A DNA stretch of 64,000 bases from Kushneria avicenniae (GCF_900112585.1 NZ_FOLY01000004.1:186001-250000), one strand, 5' to 3'; shown: positions 46,001 through 54,304, numbered from the stretch's first letter. Program-made: numbers and translations. Notes: generated by a model not told the origin, from the letters alone.

Positions 46001-46357
46001 CTTGGTAAGCGCATCGCGAACATACACGGCTGGCAACGAACCGGTCGGCGCATCTCCGAACAGGTAGCCAACGCGCTGGGACACGTCGAAATACACCGCG
46101 AAGACGATATCGATTTTCTCTGGTCAGCAGGAAGCTACTCGAACAGGGTCACGTTCCGATCGAAACTGAATCGCTCAATTCGGGATATCTCTCGAGCTGA
46201 AATTGCCGAGCTCTATGATCGTCATGAGGCTTCACTTCTGAGTAGTCAAGACCAGGCTCTGGAGCTTGCTCGTCATGCAGGCATTTCGCGACTTTCAGCG
46301 GAAAACCGAGCCTATCTCGAAAGCTGCATTCTCTGGAGGTTTTCAAAGCATGAATAA
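42962..46357 (+). CDS. Giant helicase-nuclease, C-terminal frame (SF1 helicase, Vsr-like nuclease, DUF3320)
   Basis: 1131-residue frame completing the preceding half. Helicase motifs: DEAS (Walker B, 494-497), VGDPKQLPPT (III), WHYRSRDESLI (IV), IQGDERDVMLFS (V) and RLNVAVTRARQELHIF (VI). A restriction-endonuclease-like domain of Vsr/DUF559 type comes next, with GIECDG (Glu839, Asp841) and a Lys/Trp segment (LENLGWTILRIWSTDWF). A hydrophilic linker leads to a C-terminal DUF3320 domain (LGKRIANIHGWQRTGRRI). All catalytic motifs look intact, so only the frameshift threatens function. ATG 42962 abuts GGGGAG; reinitiation there is conceivable. It ends the insertion at the rpiB terminator. Confidence 0.85.
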   Translation: MPPFRLSFPNKDAHDSNSYARLRGIAESLGRCHEIIEERQPLPLIQADDWSFAWQAELLEQTAVMASATHELSDAAEGLAHQSGLGWSGTGAPEQIDILQQLAEISATGEDVSWCLSRDMAEIQHQAQELRDLLDQYHSAIGRASARYPMERLEDIPLDKLDESWRLAQAKIWPLAFFAKSSVRKLLQTYVESGQADPDRDIAAMRDARRLQSEIMDNVLQQCPAADGVNTDIDRLMNWVAQAGSLKAILDALAPTVSDQTRWETARLSLAQRAQGDLRRAVIHFSQKHSKWDSCANAFAQASQSDPEKLSLSELSEGLDRILEYKDHLSDWTRWISVRLQADAAGLAPLVEAIEEGRLKGDVEVAFVSAYAAWWLPLAIDAQPPLRGFSHWAHEDTIKRFKELDDRATEMAANQVLNRIQHGLPAQDAVPRRSELGTLRHQLTLQRPSMPIRTLISEMPDSFTRLAPCVLMSPLSVAQYLPAGQAAFDVVIFDEASQITTWDAIGAIARGRQAIIVGDPKQLPPTNFFGRSDDGDEDMPEAERDLASILDEVASAGIPTQQLDWHYRSRDESLIAFSNWHYYDGRLVTFPSPTTASEAVTLHQVDGVYGRGQGRTNDAEARAIVHKTVRRLSEWLTWPEEDRLTLGIITFNIQQQSLILDLLDEERRQNPDLEWFFEDAREEPVIVKNLENIQGDERDVMLFSITFGPDHAGRLSMAFGALNSDGGEKRLNVAVTRARQELHIFASIRADQIDLTRTKATGVKHLKAFLDFAARGPIALPAQDEGSLGSVENVFEGAIKAAIEAKGWELRPQIGVSGFRIDLGVVHPDHAGVYMAGIECDGATYHGSATARDRDKIRQAVLENLGWTILRIWSTDWFRNPGMVADRIHKMLVEHLETDRSRRAAEKTTPELTDQEESTTDCTTHTEPESGVTPHSLANDQASEVMKKEGSPTSETPVFAKSVSSEHFAKSAATGLDQPVPDPVQFYHQDYIPTLELLVANIVEHEGPIPLGLLGKRIANIHGWQRTGRRISEQVANALGHVEIHREDDIDFLWSAGSYSNRVTFRSKLNRSIRDISRAEIAELYDRHEASLLSSQDQALELARHAGISRLSAENRAYLESCILWRFSKHE

Positions 46358-46383
46358 ACACTAAAGTTTTCTTTTGTATTATC

Positions 46384-46411
46384 AAAAAAAAGCCCGCCCA
46401 TGGGCGGGCCT
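46384..46411 (-). terminator. rpiB operon terminator
   Basis: GCCCGCCC/GGGCGGGC stem followed on the minus strand by eight T. It lies downstream of rpiB and marks the right edge of the helicase insertion. Confidence 0.88.
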
Positions 46412-46450
46412 TGCCATTCAGGAATGCCCCATCCTTTCCACGTGATGCCC

Positions 46451-46897
46451 CTACCCGTCGTTTTCCATGGCGTACAGCTTTTCCACGCGCCGACGAAATT
46501 CTTCGTCCGTGGAAAACTCGGCATCCAGGTAGGCTTTGATCAGATCGTTGGCCAGCCAGGGGCCGACGATCTGTGCCCCGATGCACATCACGTTGACGTC
46601 GTCATGTTCGACACATTGATGGGCCGAGTGGATATCGTGGCACACCGCTGCGCGAATGCCCCTGACCTTGTTGGCGGCAATGGCAGCCCCCACGCCGGTG
46701 CCACACACCATCAGCCCTCGGGAGGCATCGCCACTCGTCACTTTGCTCGTCAGTGCTTTCGCAATGTCGGGAAAATCCACCGGGACGTCGTCATACGAGC
46801 CCACGTCGATCACCTCATGCCCAAGCGATTCCACAAAGGCCACCACTGACGCCTTGAGCCGATGGCCTGCGTGGTCCGAGCCAATCACTATCTTCAT
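46451..46897 (-). CDS. rpiB: RpiB/LacAB-family sugar-phosphate isomerase
   Basis: 148 residues. IGSDHAGHRLK, the catalytic Cys in MVCGTGVG, IRAAVCHDIHSA and NVMCIGAQIVG define RpiB, which interconverts ribose-5-P and ribulose-5-P or related sugar phosphates. It is the last gene of a GntR-TRAP operon, 21 bases after dctM. This suggests a catabolic isomerase for the imported sugar acid or polyol rather than a housekeeping Rpi. Confidence 0.9.
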   Translation of the reverse strand: MKIVIGSDHAGHRLKASVVAFVESLGHEVIDVGSYDDVPVDFPDIAKALTSKVTSGDASRGLMVCGTGVGAAIAANKVRGIRAAVCHDIHSAHQCVEHDDVNVMCIGAQIVGPWLANDLIKAYLDAEFSTDEEFRRRVEKLYAMENDG

Positions 46898-46918
46898 TGG
46901 TTTACTCCTGGGGTTTGT

Positions 46919-48193
46919 TTAGCGAAGCATACCGGGCAGCCAGAGCACCAGATCCGAGGCAAACGTGATGATCGCCAGGGTGGTCAGCAGCGGTATATAG
47001 AAAGGAAGCAGTGCCCAAAGCAGCTGACGCAGGGAAATTCTGGCAATGGAGGCAATCAAGTACAGGGAAAGCCCCATGGGCGGTGTCAAAAGGCCGATCA
47101 TCAGATTGAAGATCGCCACGATGCCCAGATGCACGGGGTCCACCCCCGCCAGCACCATGGGCGGTGCGATCACGGGAACGACCAGCAGCGTGGCCGTCGT
47201 GGAATCCAGAAACATGCCGACCACAAAGAAAATCAGATTGGCGATCAACAGCAGCATCAACGGGTCCTTCGAGACCTGAAGTATCCAGCCGGCGAAGGCC
47301 TGCGGAATCTGTTCAACGGCCAGAATCCAGCCAAACAGCGAGGCGGCGGCCACAATGATCAGGATAGCGCTAGTGCTGCGCAGGGTAACCATCATGGCGC
47401 TCCAGAGGTGCGCCCAGGTCAATTCCCGATACACCAGTCCACTGATCAACAGGACGTAGCCTGCCGTCACCGCTGCGGCTTCTGTCGGCGTAAACAGGCC
47501 ACTCATCATCCCGGCGATCATGAGGACCGGTGCCAGAAGTGCCGGCAGTGCCGGCATCAGCGACGCAGTGATCTCGCCCAGAGTGGGTCGGCGTGGCGCC
47601 CGCGGCATATTATGACGCAGCGCCAGAATGGCCGCCGTGATCATCAGCAGCGCAATACAGATCAGGGCCGGAACGATGCCCGCAATCAACAGCTGCACGA
47701 TGGAGACGCTGGTCACCGAGCCATAGACGATCAACGGAATGCTGGGCGGAAAGATGGGGCCCACCACCGCCGAAGAAGCCGTGATGGCACCGGCAAATGG
47801 CGCTGAAAATCCGCGCTTGCGCATGGCCTCGATCTCGATCTTGCCCAGCCCGCCGACATCGGCCAGCGCCGCCCCGGACATGCCTGAAAAGATCAGGCTG
47901 GAGAAGATATTCACCTGAGCCAGCCCGCCCGGTACGCGTCCGACCAGCGTGTCAGCAAACCGGAAGATACGCTCCGTGACGCCGGCCAGATTCATGATGT
48001 TGCCCACAAAGATGAAAATCGGCACGGCGACCAGCGGAAAGCTGTCGAGCGCGTAGGTGATGCGCTGAGCCAATAACCCACTGGGAAAGCCTTCGATCAG
48101 GACATAGCCAATGGAGGGAATCAGAATGGAATAAACGACCGGAAAACCGAGAACGAACAGGGCCAGAAAGCCAATGATCAAGGCAATACCCAT
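46919..48193 (-). CDS. dctM: TRAP transporter large permease (DctM)
   Basis: 424 residues, many hydrophobic segments, with the DctM family blocks GFPVVYSILIPSIGYV, GFSAPFAGAITASSAVVGPIFPPSIPLIVYGSVTSVSI and PPMGLSLYLIASIA. It forms the sodium-coupled channel of a TRAP system with the small permease (nine-base gap) and the binding protein. Confidence 0.93.
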   Translation of the reverse strand: MGIALIIGFLALFVLGFPVVYSILIPSIGYVLIEGFPSGLLAQRITYALDSFPLVAVPIFIFVGNIMNLAGVTERIFRFADTLVGRVPGGLAQVNIFSSLIFSGMSGAALADVGGLGKIEIEAMRKRGFSAPFAGAITASSAVVGPIFPPSIPLIVYGSVTSVSIVQLLIAGIVPALICIALLMITAAILALRHNMPRAPRRPTLGEITASLMPALPALLAPVLMIAGMMSGLFTPTEAAAVTAGYVLLISGLVYRELTWAHLWSAMMVTLRSTSAILIIVAAASLFGWILAVEQIPQAFAGWILQVSKDPLMLLLIANLIFFVVGMFLDSTTATLLVVPVIAPPMVLAGVDPVHLGIVAIFNLMIGLLTPPMGLSLYLIASIARISLRQLLWALLPFYIPLLTTLAIITFASDLVLWLPGMLR

Positions 48194-48202
48194 GACTCCC
48201 CC

Positions 48203-48670
48203 TTATTGGTTGGGTCCGACTTCCGAGGCAGGCGGGTGAACACCGTGAACCAGGTGCAGCAGGCACGCGCCACCAAATCCCAGCAGGGTCGACCCCAGAA
48301 ACAGCCAGAAGGGAATCTTGAGCGTCGGTGTGGTATTGCCAAGATTGGTCTGCACCGTCATGAATGTGGCATAGGCGATAAAACCGCTGGTCAGGATCGC
48401 GCAGACCACAATCAACAGTTTCAACGGTTTGCGTAGGGCCGTCGGCAGTGATTCGCGCAGCTCGGTCATGACAATGTTCTCGCCGTTGTCGACCACCAGC
48501 GGATAGGCCATGAACACCAGGCAGACCAGCAGAAAGCGGGTCAACTCTTCCGCCCCCACCATCGGGCTGACGAAGACTTCCCGTAAAACGACCTGGAGTA
48601 GTGGCACCAGCACGATGCCCGCCAGCAACAGGGCACATATTCCTTCCAGCAGCCGCCTGATCAGAGGCAT
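48203..48670 (-). CDS. dctQ: TRAP transporter small permease (DctQ)
   Basis: 155 residues with four hydrophobic helices. LLQVVLREVFVSPMVGAEELTRFLLVCLVFMAYPLVVDNGENI contains the EE...R...W/F pattern of DctQ subunits. It lies between the binding-protein and large-permease genes. Confidence 0.9.
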   Translation of the reverse strand: MPLIRRLLEGICALLLAGIVLVPLLQVVLREVFVSPMVGAEELTRFLLVCLVFMAYPLVVDNGENIVMTELRESLPTALRKPLKLLIVVCAILTSGFIAYATFMTVQTNLGNTTPTLKIPFWLFLGSTLLGFGGACLLHLVHGVHPPASEVGPNQ

Positions 48671-48781
48671 GTCCGCTTCTCCTTTAGAGACGATTTCACC
48701 GCCTGCCGTGCGCCACTAATTTGTTGGCGACGCTTTCATCGTCAGCCGTGAGCCACGGATATGGCGGCTCACGGCGATCGA

Positions 48782-49768
48782 TTACTCGACCTCGGCGATC
48801 ATCTCGATATAGGGCTTGAAGTTCGGGAAGTCCTTGTCGATCTGCGCCCGCACCTGGTCACGGAAGGCAGCCACATCCAGGCCATCTTCTTCGCCAAAAA
48901 CGGTCATGCCCTTGTCCTGCAAGGTCTGGATCAGCTCGCTCTCTGATGCCTGCGCCCACTGCAGCGACTGCTCGGCCTTGTCATCAAGCACTGCTTCGAT
49001 GGCCTGTCGGTCCGATTCCTCCAGCGACTGCCACTTGCGCTCGTTCACAAAGACCGCCAGCACCGAATCCATGTGGCCGGTAAGCGACACATGCGACTGG
49101 ACTTCGTAGAGCTGATTGGCATTGATCATGGTCAGCGGGTTTTCCTGGCCGACCACCAGCCCGGTCATCAGGGCCGTGGGCAGTTCCGAGACGGCGACCG
49201 GTGTCGGGGTGGCCCCAAACCCCTTGACCATGGAGACCCAGAGATCCAGCGGCACGGCGCGGAAGGGCTTTTTGGAGAGATCATCCGGAGACTTGACTGC
49301 AAAATTCGAGGAGATATGGCGCTTGCCGCGATAAATTCTGCCGATGATTCTTACGCCGCCCTTGTCGATGAGCTGCTGGTTGATTTTTTGTACCGCCGGC
49401 GAATCCGGCGCGGTCGCGTGCAGAGCATGCTCCGCATCACGGTAGATATAAGGCGCATTGAACACCGCGGCTTCCGGCACGATTCGCGCCAGCGAGGCGA
49501 AATCGTGATGCCCCATATCAATGGAGCCCATGCGGACGCCATCCACCATTTCTGCCACGCCGCCCAACTGGCTCGCAGGAAACACCTGGACGTTGATGTT
49601 GCCATCGGTGGCGTCCTGAATGGCCTGTGCCGCCTCCGAGGCGTAACGGGTCTGTAGATCGCCTTCTGCCCCCACGTGGGCGTAACGCAGGGTTTCAGCC
49701 GAGGCCGGGGTACTCAGCCCAAGCGCCAGTACTGCCGTTGCCAATCCCATGCCGATTTTCGTGAACAT
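48782..49768 (-). CDS. dctP: TRAP transporter substrate-binding protein (DctP)
   Basis: 328 residues. A signal peptide (cleavage ASA-E, residue 24) is followed by a DctP fold: LRYAHVGAEGDLQTRYA, GGVAEMVDGVRMGSIDMGHHD, and the substrate-clamp region KKPFRAVPLDLWVSMVKGFGATPTPV with its Arg, then TALMTGLVVGQENPL. It should bind a carboxylate or sugar acid in the periplasm. ATG 49768 has a GTGAGG site; the frame is open upstream but overlaps the GntR gene. It starts seven bases after the regulator gene. Confidence 0.92.
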   Translation of the reverse strand: MFTKIGMGLATAVLALGLSTPASAETLRYAHVGAEGDLQTRYASEAAQAIQDATDGNINVQVFPASQLGGVAEMVDGVRMGSIDMGHHDFASLARIVPEAAVFNAPYIYRDAEHALHATAPDSPAVQKINQQLIDKGGVRIIGRIYRGKRHISSNFAVKSPDDLSKKPFRAVPLDLWVSMVKGFGATPTPVAVSELPTALMTGLVVGQENPLTMINANQLYEVQSHVSLTGHMDSVLAVFVNERKWQSLEESDRQAIEAVLDDKAEQSLQWAQASESELIQTLQDKGMTVFGEEDGLDVAAFRDQVRAQIDKDFPNFKPYIEMIAEVE

Positions 49769-49775
49769 GCGCGCC

Positions 49776-50546
49776 TCACTTTTCATTATCGATTGAGCAA
49801 GTGCTGGAGCCACTCTTTCGATGAGCGGCAATGATGCTTCGCCGACGCAGTTCATCACCGATGGCGAAGTGTTCGCGGAGCCGTTGATGCGCCATCTCGC
49901 CATCGCCTTCAACGATGGCGAGAAAGACCTGGCGGTGGGAGTCGATATGGCTTTCGACGATCTCGGGCGCATTGGCCGTTGTTCTGCGCCGCTCAACGTG
50001 GCTTTTTAAAAGCATCGTGGAGATAGCGTGATAGAGCGCGATCAACGTTTTGCTGTGACTCGCCTCCACAATGGCGATATGAAACTCGTAGTCCGAAAGA
50101 CCGCCACGCTCCGGGTCATCCACGGTCTGCGTCAATTGTGTAAAACATGTCTCGATGCGGGAAATATCGGCATCCGTGGCTCTGTCACAGGCCAGCCGAA
50201 TGGCCTGACATTCAATGGCGATACGCGCCTGCATCACGTCATCCAGCGCGCTTTTTTCCTGAGTCAGGTACAGGGTGAAAAAGTCCGACAACATTCCGAA
50301 ATTGGCACGCGCCACGAAGGCGCCCTTGCCGTGGCGAATATCCAGCACGCCCAGCATGTCCAGCGAACGCATCACTTCGCGCAGCAGCGGCCGCCCTACC
50401 CCCAGCGACAGTGCCAGCTCCCGCTCACTGGGCAATCGATCACCGGGGGCCAGAGCACCTGACAGAATCTGATCTCGGAAATAACCAAACACCTTTTCAG
50501 CACCGCGTGGTATTTCGCTGCCTTCTTCGCCTGCCCGCTCAGTCAT
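49776..50546 (-). CDS. GntR-family (FadR/FCD) regulator of the TRAP operon
   Basis: 256 residues. An N-terminal winged HTH (ILSGALAPGDRLPSERELALSLGVGRPLLREVMRSLDMLGVL) and a C-terminal FCD domain with the metal or ligand histidines (YEFHIAIVEAS, HIDSHRQVFLAI, REHFAIGDE). ATG 50546 has a GGAG site. It is the first gene of the operon with dctP-Q-M and rpiB, so it probably represses its own operon until a sugar-acid ligand is present. A TGGTATTACCA palindrome just upstream is the likely operator. Confidence 0.91.
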   Translation of the reverse strand: MTERAGEEGSEIPRGAEKVFGYFRDQILSGALAPGDRLPSERELALSLGVGRPLLREVMRSLDMLGVLDIRHGKGAFVARANFGMLSDFFTLYLTQEKSALDDVMQARIAIECQAIRLACDRATDADISRIETCFTQLTQTVDDPERGGLSDYEFHIAIVEASHSKTLIALYHAISTMLLKSHVERRRTTANAPEIVESHIDSHRQVFLAIVEGDGEMAHQRLREHFAIGDELRRRSIIAAHRKSGSSTCSIDNEK

Positions 50547-50556
50547 TCTATTCTCC

Positions 50557-50571
50557 ACTGGTATTACCAGT
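50557..50571. promoter_or_regulatory. GntR/FadR-type operator
   Basis: ACTGGTATTACCAGT is a perfect 7-1-7 palindrome containing the TGGTnnnACCA core of FadR-subfamily operators. It overlaps the translation-initiation region of the operon's GntR gene, as expected for autoregulation. Confidence 0.75.
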
Positions 50572-50940
50572 TAACATGCTTCTTTAATCAAAAAATTACT
50601 TTTAAAAGGGCTATAGATAAAAGCTTTAAACAAAAATCGCCCCCTTTCGACCATGAAATAAAACTAGGGCGATTCGTTTATGGCCACAATTGGACTTTAG
50701 TCATCACAACTGGTCTTACCTCTTTGGCATGTTTTTGATGCCAAAGAGCGCCGAGCCCTGGTCTCGACACTCCTTCCCACATAGCGCGGGCTATCGATTT
50801 TGGCGCATGTGGCCGATCTGAGCGGGGAGTTTCGGCGTGACGCTACGCCTATCGGGGTCGCAGGGAGAGAAATCGGCAATGGAGAGCAGACGTTCGAAAT
50901 CGTCACCGATGCGTCCCCGACGTTCAGGGTCCAGGCCCTG
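50572..50940. other. Gap between the GntR operon and a LysR gene
   Basis: AT-rich promoter DNA for the GntR operon (about 50572-50690), then GC-richer DNA. On the plus strand, from about 50732, it reads as protein-like sequence (FDAKERRALVSTLLP, stop TAG at 50782, then GVAGREIGNGEQTFEIVTDA). This may be a decayed gene; no family was recognised. Confidence 0.3.
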
Positions 50941-51834
50941 CTAATCGGCGCCGGTCTGGCGCTGCAGTGTCGCGCAAAAGTTCCGGAAGGTTGGTGTATC
51001 GTAGCCCGCGCGCCAGACCAGCGTCGTCATCACCCGGCCAAGCGGGATCGGCTGCAGCGATTCGACAGGCGCCAGTGTCCGGTAAACGCTCTCCGGTAAT
51101 ACCGTGGCACAGCGACCGGTACAGGCGAGCGCGACCATCACGTGATACGACGGAGATTCCTGGATGTGCCAGTCCGCCGACCCGGGAATCTGCAGCGCCT
51201 CTTCTGCCAGCCGCCGGTAGGTACATCCCTGAGGAAATGCGGCAAGCGTGCGCACCGAGACGTCATCCAGCCCCGGAGCCCCCTGGTTGACTGCGGGATG
51301 CAACAGCAGCAGCGACTCCTCCCAGACATCGAGAGTTTCCAGCCCCAGACGCTCTTTGTTCTCCGGGAACGTGCCATCCATGGACGACGGCGGAAACGCC
51401 AGAAACGCAGCATCAAGCCTGCCCGCACGAACGTCATCGATCAGTTGCAGGGAGGGGCTGGTACGCAGCTCGAGCCTGACGTCGGGGAAGTCGGCATGAA
51501 ACGACGCCAGAAATGCCGGCAGCCGGCTCGCGGCGGTGGCTTCCATGCTGCCAAGCCGGATCGTACCGGGCGCCCTTCCGCCAGAGACGACGTGCAGTGA
51601 TTCCTCTCGCAGGCTGAGCAACCGCTCGGCATAGCCGAGAAACACCTCGCCCGTCTCGGAGAGTGCAAAACGCTTGCCCGTTCTCACCAACAGTGCCGCA
51701 CCGACGCTCTCTTCGAGTTTCTGCAGCCGCGTGGTCACGTTGGAGGGACTCTTGCCCAGCCGCCTGGCCGCACCAGTAACGCTCAGTTCCTTCGCCACGC
51801 AGACGAAGACCCGCAGGGATTCAAAATCTTCCAT
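50941..51834 (-). CDS. LysR-family transcriptional regulator (downstream of PNPOx-like gene)
   Basis: 297 residues. The HTH (FVCVAKELSVTGAARRLGKSPSNVTTRLQKLEE) and the effector domain (PGTIRLGSMEATAASRLPAFL) match the common activator type. ATG 51834 gives the family start; it follows the PNPOx-like gene by four bases on the same strand, so the two are co-transcribed. The effector is unknown. Confidence 0.88.
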   Translation of the reverse strand: MEDFESLRVFVCVAKELSVTGAARRLGKSPSNVTTRLQKLEESVGAALLVRTGKRFALSETGEVFLGYAERLLSLREESLHVVSGGRAPGTIRLGSMEATAASRLPAFLASFHADFPDVRLELRTSPSLQLIDDVRAGRLDAAFLAFPPSSMDGTFPENKERLGLETLDVWEESLLLLHPAVNQGAPGLDDVSVRTLAAFPQGCTYRRLAEEALQIPGSADWHIQESPSYHVMVALACTGRCATVLPESVYRTLAPVESLQPIPLGRVMTTLVWRAGYDTPTFRNFCATLQRQTGAD

Positions 51835-51838
51835 GGCG

Positions 51839-52357
51839 TCAGGCCAGCGCCTTTCTGAGGGCATCGAGCGAGACGGCCGTGCGCATCTTCAGCGTGGTCG
51901 GTTCAAGCTCTTTCTCGGAAAGGCAGTTCAACCAGGCCTGCTGCGGTTCTGCACAGTAAAAGCGCTTGATCCCCTCCCCCAGAAAATCCGTCAGATCGAC
52001 GCTCTCTCCGGGGTAGAGCCGCTCGAAAGCGCGACGGGCCTCTTGTGGCGCCGTCACCTCTCTTGCCACGCCCTGTAGATAAAGACACATCAGATTGTTG
52101 GTGCCACGCGCCCGCGTCGAATCATAGAAGGTGAGAAACACGGCCCCGTTGGCCGCGATATTTTGCGAGTGCTCCGCCGCAGTCCACGAGGACCAGTAGA
52201 AGTTGAGATGGGCATCCGGCAACGCCGTCACCGGGGTATTCCACGGCACGTCATCTCGTGAGGTCGCGATATTGGCGTAAAGATTGTGCCTGAGAATTTC
52301 GGCCGCACGCTCGGCCAGGGCCGGCTCGCTCGCAAAGGCTGTCGGAACATCCACCAT
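51839..52357 (-). CDS. Pyridoxamine 5'-phosphate oxidase-like flavin-binding protein
   Basis: 172 residues with the split-barrel flavin-binding fold: LYANIATSRDDVPWNTPV, LNFYWSSWTAAEHSQNIAANGAVFLTFYDS, LYLQGVAREV. It lacks the full PNPOx substrate signature, so it is more likely a general FMN- or F420-type split-barrel oxidoreductase. ATG 52357 follows GAGGAG. First gene of a pair with a LysR regulator. Confidence 0.8.
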   Translation of the reverse strand: MVDVPTAFASEPALAERAAEILRHNLYANIATSRDDVPWNTPVTALPDAHLNFYWSSWTAAEHSQNIAANGAVFLTFYDSTRARGTNNLMCLYLQGVAREVTAPQEARRAFERLYPGESVDLTDFLGEGIKRFYCAEPQQAWLNCLSEKELEPTTLKMRTAVSLDALRKALA

Positions 52358-52629
52358 GAATATCTCCTCCCCTCCGGATCCATGCATGATATTTTCAAAG
52401 TCAGAATAAAATTAAAATTTATTCCTTAAAATAGAATATTCGCATTACTCCTGAGGCTCAAGCGCCGGAGCGATGACGAGTGACTCGTCAGGCAATACGT
52501 CGGCAGATCCTGATGGCGTATTTCGCACGCAGGGAGGGACACCGCTTTCATGGACGACTACCGCACCATCGCCCTGCCACCACTGGATACTGCCCGCGCG
52601 GTGCGACAACGCATCGACGCTCGGTCACG

Positions 52630-52836
52630 GAGAGGCCTTACTTCGTCATTGCCGATGACCGCCTGAACACCGGCAAGAGCGGCGGGTTTGAAAATGAAGG
52701 CGAGGATATTGAAGTACTGGAACTGCCGCTGAGTGAGGCACTGGAGATGATTCGCACCGGGGAGATTGTCGATGGCAAGACCATTATGCTGTTGCAGCAC
52801 GCGGCGCTGCTGGTGGCGACGGTTAGTGAGGCTTAA
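52630..52836 (+). pseudogene. C-terminal remnant of a NudK-like NUDIX hydrolase
   Basis: The segment FENEGEDIEVLELPLSEAL and EMIRTGEIVDGKTIMLLQ matches the C-terminus of GDP-mannose pyrophosphatase NudK, but the N-terminal half with the NUDIX box is absent. The frame is open back to about 52480, but that sequence does not resemble NUDIX. It lies at the left edge of the AT-rich island. Confidence 0.7.
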
Positions 52837-52989
52837 GATTTTTTTCTTCGATCATCGCTGGCTCATCCGTATGTATGGTGAGCCAGCAAGTGTCATGGCT
52901 TGTGAAAAACAGCGATCCATTTGCCGTCTTCCTTCGTCATTACATCATTGACGATGTCGACATTTGCGTTGCGATTTTCTCTTACCAAC

Positions 52990-54174
52990 CTATTTTTTGC
53001 ATAGAAATGAAATCTGCGTCTCATATAAATTTACCAATCTTTGTAATTCTTGTTTCGACGCCGCCACTTTTCGGTTAGACATAACCCTTTTCTCATAAAA
53101 ACCTTCTTTTACGCTTTTTATTTCATCCATTTCTTTATTTGAAAAGACCCCCTCAAATATAAAGTTTTTAGTGTCAAGTATCGGCAGTATTTGGCCATTA
53201 TTTTCTGATATAAATATTTTTTTAAGCTCAAAAATATTTGAAAACTCAATTAGCTTTTTTTCAGTTGTAGCGATATAAGAGATGTTAACTTCATCATATG
53301 GCTTTGTGTATAGAAGCATTTCAGGCAAACGCATCAAAAACAAATCCCAAGCTGTTGATTTCAAATTCTTTATTGCTTTCAAAAATTTTGTATTTTTTTG
53401 AACTCCTAAAAAACTGCCTGCCAAGCCTGAAAAATAGTATACCGACAACTCTAACTCCCTCGCCATCGATATACCTAGTTCGTCAAGCAAAAAAACAGAA
53501 AACTCTTCTACTTTTTCAACAATATTCCTCATGCTTAAACTAGCGTTATAATTGTGAATTAAAACCATTTTCATCAGGCAAACATAGATAAGCATAATAT
53601 TTTCATAATCATTTTCTTTGTTGTTATTATAATAATTTTCTGCCCATCTTAAAGCGCACCCCCTCAAATCACCTTCATTGTACTGATACTTATAAATCTC
53701 AACCACTTCTTCTTTTAGCTCTATTACACCTCTGCTACAGAAAACATCTTCATCCATGCAATGTAACTTCAAAAGTGAAAATAGTTTTTCTCCTGCTTTC
53801 TCAATAAAGAAAGCTTTTTCAGTTTTAAAGCAGTTTTCTGCCAAATAAAACACTGGATTATAATCGCATCTAGCTTTAGACAAGTAAGTTAAAAACAAAT
53901 GAACCGCTTTAAATCTACTAGGCTTTAATTTTTCAGGACAAGCTGTATAGCTATGTAGATAATCGACTAAATGCGAATCTAAAATTATTGTTTGCAATAA
54001 CTTAACATCCAATCTTCCTTTATCCAAAAAGCTTTTATTAATTAAGAAAGGACGTCGGCCATTATACTGATCGATTATCGCTATGCTTTCTTCTCCACCA
54101 TTAAAGAAAATAGACTCCTTACAGAAAGGGTTTTCATATGGAGACTCTGAAATTTCTATACGTGAACGATCCAA
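52990..54174 (-). CDS. Unrecognised protein paired with the HNH nuclease gene
   Basis: 394 residues, very AT-rich codon use unlike its neighbours, consistent with transfer. No family is recognised. It is a soluble, Lys/Glu/Asn-rich, mainly helical protein without signal peptide or membrane segments. The N-terminus reads like a mixed beta region (ESIFFNGGEESIAIIDQYNGRRPFLI). The middle is helical with repeated aromatic residues, and the tail is a basic helix. TTG 54174 is chosen because AAGGAG lies six bases upstream; a TTG at 54180 directly abuts it. It follows the HNH gene by 130 bases on the same strand, so the two probably form one module. Confidence 0.72.
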   Translation of the reverse strand: MDRSRIEISESPYENPFCKESIFFNGGEESIAIIDQYNGRRPFLINKSFLDKGRLDVKLLQTIILDSHLVDYLHSYTACPEKLKPSRFKAVHLFLTYLSKARCDYNPVFYLAENCFKTEKAFFIEKAGEKLFSLLKLHCMDEDVFCSRGVIELKEEVVEIYKYQYNEGDLRGCALRWAENYYNNNKENDYENIMLIYVCLMKMVLIHNYNASLSMRNIVEKVEEFSVFLLDELGISMARELELSVYYFSGLAGSFLGVQKNTKFLKAIKNLKSTAWDLFLMRLPEMLLYTKPYDEVNISYIATTEKKLIEFSNIFELKKIFISENNGQILPILDTKNFIFEGVFSNKEMDEIKSVKEGFYEKRVMSNRKVAASKQELQRLVNLYETQISFLCKK

Positions 54175-54304
54175 CTGCAACTCCTTTCAATCTGAAAAAT
54201 TTAAAAAACAACTACCCGATCCAAAAGCGCTTTTTATCACTTGCAAGCATTAATCAAAAACCATAGCAAAAAAAGCAGCTTTAAATATTTTTTGAATAGC
54301 TAAC

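Noticed and set aside
40162-46383. Integrase, transposase or direct repeats flanking the helicase island
   Set aside because: None was found at either edge by eye, so I do not call a mobile element.
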